DNA of 64,000 bases, from positions 5,995,765 to 6,059,764 of the forward strand of contig JABAKD010000004.1 in the NCBI GenBank assembly GCA_012845835.1, read 5' to 3'. Shown here piece by piece: positions 56,901-64,000 of the stretch. This DNA is from Undaria pinnatifida (lineage: Eukaryota > Sar > Phaeophyceae > Laminariales > Alariaceae). The notes beneath the pieces are model-generated. The model was not told where the DNA came from. It saw only the letters and a list, made by a program, of their open reading frames with translations, and ran no database searches. The position numbers and the translations under genes were made by a program. Position 1 is the first letter of the stretch. The number at the start of each line of letters is the position of its first letter.

Positions 56901-59900
56901 GGGGTTAGAGGGGAAATGGTGTTGGCGGGGGGGGGGTGTAATCGTGTTATCTATGGCCTGTTGCCTGGAGGGGGGGTCGTGTCGTGTTTTTCCCTCTTGC
57001 TCTAAGGCGTTCTGCTGTCCCCTTCCTTCCACCTTCGCGGGGGTTCTCGCTTGGATCTCTTTCGTGCATTGTGATACGCAGCGGGTTTCATACTCGTAGA
57101 AGATCTTGTACGCCCTGGCGGACCCCCCCCCCCACGTCTCTCTCCCTCCCCAACGCACTAAACGACATTTTGGGGAGCAATCTGTGTGTGCGACCTTTTA
57201 GGGAGTATCAGCATTACGCAAATGCCAACGTTCGGACAGGTGGCGAGAGCGTTACCTACACCAATTCAGATGCTTGTACACAAAGGTTCGGGTGCGATCG
57301 GATACGTTACTTTTGATGGCAGCATCTCGCGCGTTTCGAAGTTTTTACAGGGAGTGGGGAGCAGAACTATCGTATCCCCCTTTCCTCTCAACGCCTCCCC
57401 CCCTTGCAATGTGTATAGCCCGAATGCCACAGACAGGAGATAAAGAGATGTATTTTTTTTCAATGCAGTATATGGAAGACACGTGCTGAGCGCCTAAACG
57501 TTGGGGGTGTCTCCATTAGTAGTAGGTACGGTGCTCCGTCTCAAAAGGGATGCGTGGCCAAATTGTCAAATGACTGAGGCAAGCAACAAATGAGTACGCC
57601 CGCCCCCCCCGTCTCCCTGCCGAATCTACCTCGCCTCAAAAACGCCATGAAACCCACAGGCTTTGTCTACGATAGCTTCGCCGTGGCAAGCGTTGTGGAC
57701 GCTGGTAGGAGCGTACATCGGGTACTTGGTAGCGGACATCGTAAGCGGGGTGCTGCACTGGTCCGTCGACAACTACGGCAACGGCGACACGCCTGTGTGG
57801 GGAGCTGTCATCGAGGCCTTTCAAGGTCATCATGGTGAGTCAAGGAGTTGTAGAGGGTGGAAGGGGGGAGCGGAGGGTGGGGAGAGGGGCAGGGAGGGGC
57901 AGGGAGGGAGGGAGGGAGGGTAAGGATGACACGCTTCTATGGGGATCCGTCATAGAAACCTTTCAAGGGCATCACGGTGAGTCAAGAGGGGGGGGGGGGG
58001 GGTGGAGGAAGAAGGAAGGGGGATAGATGTACGTTGATTTCCCAATGTTTCGAAAGCTTTTTAGAAATAGACTCGTTTATCGGAGAGCAACATGTTTCTG
58101 AGGTATCCTTCCACTCCGGGGTCAGTGGATCCCGGAGTGTGACCGTGGACCATATCACGGCAACGAATATGAAACTGTCTAACCTTTCCAAACATTGCAC
58201 TATCCCTCTCCTGCGGTGCCTAGCTTTCACCGACAGGCAGCATTCACTGCAGCGCTGCAACATCCATCGATCAACCCCCCCCCCTCCCCGCCCCCCCGCC
58301 CCGCCGCCCCCCGCCCCCCCCCCTTTTGCCTGATGCAGCGTCGCCGTGGACAATCACGTACCGACCTTTCGCGAACAACGTCCACAAGATAGCCTACGCC
58401 GTGCTGCCCCTGTTGACCTTGCTGAGAATAGTCAATCCGGGTCCGGCGGGAGTCGCGTTCGGGACTGTCTTCCTGGTGGGGTCGCTCATGTCGAATGTGA
58501 GCCCCCGCCTGCAAAATCGCGACTTGAGTGCAGGAGCGGTCGGCAAGACACTTGTTGCCGGTCTTTTGTGTGAGTGGTCGGGGCTGGCCTTTCGGCCGCC
58601 CGGTTGTGTATTTGTTTTTGTTAAATACCGCCAAGACGAACTGCGGAGCCGCGCGATTGCCCCTGCCGATGTCTTGCTCTACGAAGGGTTGGGGCGAGGG
58701 GTCGGGTCAGTCCTGGCCAAGGTGCCATGCTGAATTGTACCGGAGCGACCGGAGAGAAGGGGGTTTCTTGACGAACGGTCCTGCTTTTGGAGAACCCCCC
58801 GCCCCCCCGCAAGGACGCCAACGAAAAGGAAGAGGGGCCTTAAGGGACAGGGGATGGGGGGTTGGGCCTGGGATATCTTGTGCATGGTTCAGAAAATACT
58901 GTTTGCTGTTTGGTGTTTTCTCGGCGACAACGGCGATCGGAGGAGGGGGGAGGAATGCGTAACGGGGTGGAGGAGGGGCTGGCGGAGGTTAGCGTGGACT
59001 TGCTTAAGTTACTTATGCTGAATTACGATGCTGTTGATGGCTTCGCTACTTCCGGTGCTCATGCTATTAATATTAATACTGCATGTGTTTCTTGTGTCAC
59101 GTCCACTGATCAAATTACACATCTGGCGTTGCAGAAACATGGCATCCCCCCCCATCCTTCATCCCCTCTCTCAAGCGCCTCGGCGTCCCCAGGGGTTCGA
59201 CCGGTAAGCCCACATGCGGGAGCCCCCTTATCCCCCTTATCCAGTGGGTTTCCTATAGAGCATCAGCGTTGTGTATAGTGCTCCTGTTACTCGTAACTAT
59301 GTTGATTTTTTCATTTACCATACAGAACACGCCGCACCCCCCCACCCCCTCCCTTCCGTGCGCCGCCACCACAGGAGCTCCACCGGTACGCACACATGAC
59401 GGAGCCCCCTTTTCCCGTGGGTTTCCTACAGAGCATTGGCTTTGTGCTGAGCCGAAAAGAACACGGGAAGCACCATACTAGTCCTTTCGACAAAAAGTAC
59501 TGCATCGTCAGCGGATGGTGCAATGGGCCTTTGGACCACCTTAGAGTGTGAGTATAGTACCACGTTCAACTGGAGTTGGAGGGGGGACATAGTAGCGGGG
59601 GGGGGGGGGAGAGGGGGGAGGGAGGCGTGGGGGGGCGGCGGCTGTAGTCGTCGTATCATGCGTGGCTTGCGGTTGGTTGGTTTAGCTGGAGGAAAGAGTA
59701 GGGAGGTAGGGGAGGAGGGAACGCAGGAGCATCGTCAGCGGGAGGTGCAATGCGCCCTTGGACCACGTTGGTGTGAGTACAATACATCACCGCGGTTGGT
59801 TGGTTGGTTCGACTGGAAACAGGAGTAAGGGGGGGGAGGGAGTTGGGGGCAAAGGGGGGACGTGAGAGGGACGGGGAGGGAGGAGCGGAGGGGGGAGGGA

Positions 59901-60858
59901 AGAAAGGTTTTCGAGGGGGTTGGAGCAGGAGGGGAGGGCTTTGGTAAAGCACCGGGGGGAGGAGGGGGATTTGGAGGGATGGAGCGGAGGGGGCGGGGGG
60001 GGACGGGGGGGGGGGTTATTCGTCCCTGAAAACCGTGCGCATTTGCAAGATCGGCGAGCTGTTTCTTTGCTTGTTGACCTCCTGCTGTGTATTAGACGTG
60101 CTGGCCATTTGTGTGTTGTCCCGCTATCGTCAACTATTATCAAACTCTGAAGATTGGAAGTATATCACCCTCCCCTAAAGCGTGGTTGCCACAGAAAAGG
60201 GGTTAGGGTTAGGGTTAGGTCTCACGAACACCTTGTTGATCTTGCGCGCGAAGCCAACCCTTCCCCCCCGCCCCTCCCTCCGCCGATACCGCCGATATTG
60301 ACCAACCGTTGAACGTGTATGACACGTTACCGGATGAGGAATAGGCAGCAAAGAAACGACGCAATACCTGCACCATATCGTCGTTCTTCCTCCCCCCCCC
60401 CGCACCCTACGCTCCCTTTCCCCCCCTGCCCTCTCGACTCCCTCCTTTCACTGATCTCATTCCCTTAATGTCCCCTCCTCCCGCTCCTCCCCTGCCTTTC
60501 CTCCTCCCATCCCACCCACGCCCCTCCCTCCGAACTCCCGCCCCTTCCTCCTCCCCCCATTTCCGATGATCTCTCGTTCCGCACACTGCAACTATCTCCC
60601 GAACCCACACCGCGTCACCCACCCGGTGATAGTTTCCGTTACATGGAACGAGTGATCTACCACCTTAACGGAGTAGAGCCCATCGCGTGGCGGTTGGACC
60701 CCTCCCTCAAAGCAGAGTCCCTTGCGGTGGGGTGGTTCCCTTTCGACCGGGTTAGCGACGATGAGGCCGCTGCCGGGCTTAGTGTAGCGGGTGCTGGCGG
60801 TGGAGGCGGCGGTAACGGTGGTGGTGGTGGAGGCACCTCCTCTCCTTCTCCTTCGTAA
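53951..60858 (+). CDS. FAD4/Kua (TMEM189-family) desaturase, probably plastid-targeted
   Basis: Recognisable exons: 57660-57834 (GYLVADIVSGVLHWSVDNYG, then IEAFQGHH), 58339-58496 (SPWTITYRPFANNVHKIAY), 59432-59547 (FVLSRKEHGKHHTSPFDKKY, CIVSGWCNGPLDHLRV) and 60633-60858 (YMERVIYHLNGVEPIAWRLD, Gly-rich tail, TAA). Phases 1, 0, 2 agree. FQGHHxxPWTIT and SRxxHxxHH are the His motifs of FAD4, which makes the trans-16:1 of plastid phosphatidylglycerol; close relatives include plasmalogen desaturases. Upstream, 56468-56821 (phase 0, ending LALVYSSLGLNALYLLQ) fits as a membrane-segment exon. 53951-54211 (MLSKRSRACLAAGLCAITTG, then CAGFSTSP) fits as a signal/transit first exon; both are less certain. 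Between 58496 and 59432 a 69-base exon (59135-59203) fits length and phase but lacks the family HxWxH motif. Full model about 452 aa. Confidence 0.75.
57925..57986 (+). pseudogene. duplicated 3' edge and donor of FAD4-like exon 57660-57834
   Basis: GATGACACGCTTCTATGGGG ... CACGGTGAGTCAAG repeats the last 50 bases of the exon and its GTGAGTCAAG donor, about 142 bases downstream, with about ten differences. If used as exon it would read through a G-rich insert. Confidence 0.8.
59135..59275 (+). pseudogene. first copy of a duplicated exon/acceptor block in the FAD4-like gene
   Basis: The block 59135-59275 is repeated at 59326-59450. Each copy has an acceptor, a short phase 0-0 candidate exon (59135-59203, 23 codons; 59326-59385, 20 codons), a donor-like GTAAGC or GTACGC, and GTGGGTTTCCTAYAG/AGCATY. 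Only the second block runs into the real exon at 59432. Whether either small exon is used is unknown. Confidence 0.6.
59727..59786 (+). pseudogene. duplicated 3' edge and donor of FAD4-like exon 59432-59547
   Basis: GCATCGTCAGCGGGAGGTGC, then GCCCTTGGACCACGTTG and GTGTGAGTAC, repeats the end of the exon and its donor 227 bases downstream, with about eight differences. Confidence 0.8.
60198..60217. repeat. interstitial telomere-like repeat
   Basis: GGGGTTAGGGTTAGGGTTAG in the last intron of the FAD4-like gene: about three TTAGGG units. Related repeats lie in the 9721-9885 element. Confidence 0.8.
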
Positions 60859-60859
60859 C

Positions 60860-63800
60860 GCCGTCGCAAGTGGAAACCTGTTTTGGGGGACAAATTACTT
60901 AGAATTAGTATTGGAAGGGGTTTGGGGGCTCCACGGGGGTTATGACTTTACCCTTTAGGACGAGAGGGGGGAACATGTCGAAATAAACGTCTGACGGTTA
61001 CAGGCAATATCGGCCGCACGGAGCAGCCGGGATTGTCCCGGGGGGGATCCGCACTACACGCAGTGCAAGGCGCTGTAGTTAGTGCACGCACGGCGCGTGG
61101 CGATGCTGATCTACGGCGTCGATTTGGTCGCTAGACACGGGTCCCAAAAGAGCGTTTTTGCACCTGCGCTTTCTGAGGGAAAACTACTTGGATTTTTTGT
61201 GTGATATAGTTTCTCTAGTAGTACAAGGGTCGACCACTTTTGGCGCTGCACCCGCACTAAATGGTACGAAACGTTTGGAAATATACTGTTGATACAGTAG
61301 GGTCATTTTAGGATTCGGGAAAGGAATATCTTCCCCCTTCAGATCTGCGCTGACGTTTCGGGAGACAAACCGCATGAAATAGGAATGGGGACGTTTGGAA
61401 GGCGGAAAAAGAGCCAAGGGTCGCTGATCGGGCGTGCCATTGCTCTCAATACCGCCCCATTTGGCACAGCAGCGGTTGCCCCCTGGCACAGGAAGACGAC
61501 AGCCGCGCTTTGGTGCACATTTAGTCCGGGTGCCCTTGCCCCTCCTCATGTGAAAGTAGTGTTGAAACAGTGGTCGCATTTTTTTGTTTTTTTTTGGGGG
61601 GGGGTAGGTACGTTTAAGTCGGGTACGAAATTCCCCACCCTTGAATTATTTTTCTTGTCGCGTTTCTGTTTTAAAGGGGTTGTGAGATTTAGTAGCACCG
61701 TCTCGGCGTGGCACGCTGCTTTTCTCTAGGGGCAACCGACAACGGCTTTCGCTGGGATGCCCCCGCCTCACTTTTTCGTCGTTTTTTTTTTCAGTTGGAA
61801 GCGGGCGCACCTTGAGCAGTACAGTGTAGCCGTGTCTGCTTTTGATTCCACCGCTCGAGAAGATCCGGTTGGGTGTTCATCCGAGGGGCTGTATCTACCA
61901 TGCGTGGCGTACGGTATTTGGCTGTTGATTGCGTACTACTGGAGTCCAACCGGATGGGTTACCATTTCGGTCGCCGTTTTTTGCTCCCGCTACACCAGCC
62001 TCCATCGCTGCCACCGCAATAGACCTTGTGCGTTGCCGCAAGACCGCTTTTTTTTTTTTTGGCGATCAATTTTTATTTATTACCGCACCTTACCTTCTTC
62101 TCTTTCGTTGGTTTTCTATTTCCTTCCAAAAAACTTTATTTTTTTTTAGCTGCGTTCCACAGTTTGTGACAACATGACTTCTATATCTCAAGGATGACTA
62201 ATATTTGCTAGAACGATTACTGTTTTTCCTGTGTTGCACAGCTGTCGGTGATCACAAAAGTTGTATATCTGTAGGATGATCAATCTTTAAGGGACAATGG
62301 GCGAGCTGATTTATGTCGCTGGGTAGAAAAAACGGCTTATCCCACATAGAAATGGACTCGAGCTTTTTTAGGGACAAACCGTTTGTAATTGGATAGCGTT
62401 TTTTTTATCGCCGTGAAAGGATTATAACCTGAAGATAACCGTACCGTTTGTTATTTCAGTACCTCTTGTTCTTTCAGTACCTCTGTTTTTTCAGTACATT
62501 TTGTTCTTTCAGGACCTTTGTTATTTTCAGTACCTTTCTTTCGTTGTTTCCGTGCCTTTTTTTTTCATGTTTTCGTGCCTGTTTCTTTCCTCTCTCCAAG
62601 GGGGGTGGTTTGTCGCAGTCGTCGCTGTTTTAGCCCTCTTTGCGCTCTTCCGCGGTGTTACAACGCCGCCTCCCCTTCCCTCCGTAGGATATCCTCTTCC
62701 CGCCCCCCCCCCGTGTTTTCTGTATACGGGGTGAAACGGGGCGCGGGGAGTGAGTAGATTACCAAGTGTGTGCCTCGGGGGGGGTGGACGACATAGTTCA
62801 AAGATGTAACATATTTTTCGTTTTGCGTGGGGGCTGGGAGTAGATATTGAAGGCTAGAACCGGGGGGGAGAAGGGACGACACCTGTGACCATGGCTTGCC
62901 CAGAAGCTGGAAAGTAAAAGTGTGAGAAAAAAAAAGATGCAAGGCACGAGTAACTCATGACACACCGAATATTGCGTGCCTCGGAAGGGGTGGTTGAGGC
63001 GGTGGTGGTGCGGGACTGAGTCATTGCCACGCATGGCCGTAGTCCTACGAGCGTAGATCCTCGCACAACTGTAATGCCGAGACGCAGCACTCGGCGACAA
63101 TGTACGCATTGCTTGGCTTGCACCAAGGGTGGGTCAGGTACAGGCGATTCAGACTGGCTCGGTTGTTCGTTTGACTCCGTAAAATGCCCACGAAGAGACT
63201 GTATTGGGGGTGGTCAGTGAACGCGAATTTGACATACCAGGTATTGTTTTTCGTGCAGGTAGCGAGAAGATTCGGGAACCCCCCCAACTGATACGGTGTA
63301 AAAACGTTCTCATGAGCGAGTGGGTGGCGGGGATTTCGCTACCGAGCCCCCCCTACCGCCTCACCGCCCCCCCCGCTGAACTATTATTTAGCGTGTGGGT
63401 GGCGGGGATGGTTCTATTGAGATCCCCCCCCCCCCCCCATCCCTGCCGTCCCACCACCCCGTTAAGCTACGGGCCTGGCTTCGCCGGGCCTTGCCTCGAG
63501 GCAGGTTTTGTTTTTGCCAACAGATATATTCTTTGATTTTGAGGCTGGGGAGTCTTGGCGATGTACGTAGCAGGGAGGCTTTTTTTGTACGGACAGCAGT
63601 GTGCTAGAGGCGGTGGCTGCCATGCATAATGTGAGGGAGGGGGGGCCCTAGGGAGGTGCTGCACTGATGAACTTGCGAAAAAAGAAAAAAAAAATAATCG
63701 ACTACTACTACTGCTGTTACGATGTGTTTTGGTTTGGTTTGTCATCCGACTACGTGCAACAGCATGACCTTCAGCGTTGATTGCTCAACCCCATTTCCAG

Positions 63801-64000
63801 AAAGAAGAATTGATCGCTGGAAAGTACTGCTGTTGTTGCCCTGCGGGAAATAACGCGAATTTGATTCTCGATAGTTTTTTTTTTTAATCTTCTACACACG
63901 TCAGCTGTGAGTTCGATCATTTTTCAAGTGTTCATACCGACAGGTGATTCAGAACGGAGAAAAAGAGGGTGTGAATTTCAGATGAATTTTTCCATTTTGT
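60860..64000. other. gene-poor right end of the window
   Basis: Contains an inverted AACCCCT-family copy (60868-60950), a short run of TTTCAGTACCT repeats (about 62455-62540), a GTGACCATGG-family copy (62863-62940) and G/C homopolymers. Frames of 90-131 codons have no recognisable motif. Confidence 0.5.
63027..63132 (+). mobile_element. LINE 3' tail family, copy 4 (diverged)
   Basis: CGCATGGCCGTAGTCCTACG, GATCCTCGCACAAC, AATGCCGAGACGCAGCA and CTTGGCTTGCACCAAGGGTG. Most diverged of the four copies. Confidence 0.55.

Overview
This window is nuclear DNA of a eukaryote. Genes are split by GT-AG introns with in-phase junctions, and most of the sequence is intronic or repetitive. I infer a photosynthetic stramenopile, most likely a brown alga. 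Exons are GC-rich with Ala/Gly-rich low-complexity stretches, introns are T/G-rich on the sense strand, a FAD4-type plastid desaturase is present, and two N-termini look like signal peptides of plastid-targeted proteins. No bacterial operon, CRISPR array, rRNA or tRNA was recognised.

Layout. 0.35-3.7 kb (minus): three in-phase exons of a low-complexity, charged protein of unknown function, with a CAGA microsatellite in an intron. 3.96-4.46 kb (plus): a long open exon resembling the prodomain/catalytic boundary of an ADAM-type metalloprotease; its 3' edge is duplicated about 1.1 kb downstream. 5.6-8.6 kb: satellite-like tandem repeats. 9-17 kb: short transposons, a possible small minus-strand gene with a signal peptide (12.1-12.55 kb), and a decayed non-LTR reverse transcriptase followed by its probable 3' tail, which recurs at three other sites. 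17.7-26.6 kb (plus): a complete ten-exon pepsin/cathepsin-D-like aspartic protease. 27-34 kb: gene-poor repeats. 34.0-43.2 kb (plus): a three-exon PIF/Harbinger-type transposase with an apparently lost second catalytic Asp. Its first intron holds a 3.3 kb element with a TAA target duplication, and that element holds a 1.67 kb hAT-like element with a perfect 8 bp target duplication. 46.3-53.4 kb (minus): a three-exon gene of unknown function, convergent with the transposase, with a one-base frame break at a C18 run; an inverted repeat with arms of about 0.8 kb fills its first intron. 54.0-60.9 kb (plus): a FAD4/Kua (TMEM189-family) desaturase gene with duplicated exons. 61-64 kb: repeats only.

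The most unusual pattern is recurrent duplication of exon-intron junction fragments beside the functional junction: in the metalloprotease-like exon, before the last exon of the aspartic protease (decoy acceptors leading straight to stops), and three times in the FAD4-like gene. The second is the nested set of transposons with target duplications readable in the sequence. All gene models come from reading frames, splice consensus and phase agreement; no transcript or database evidence was available.
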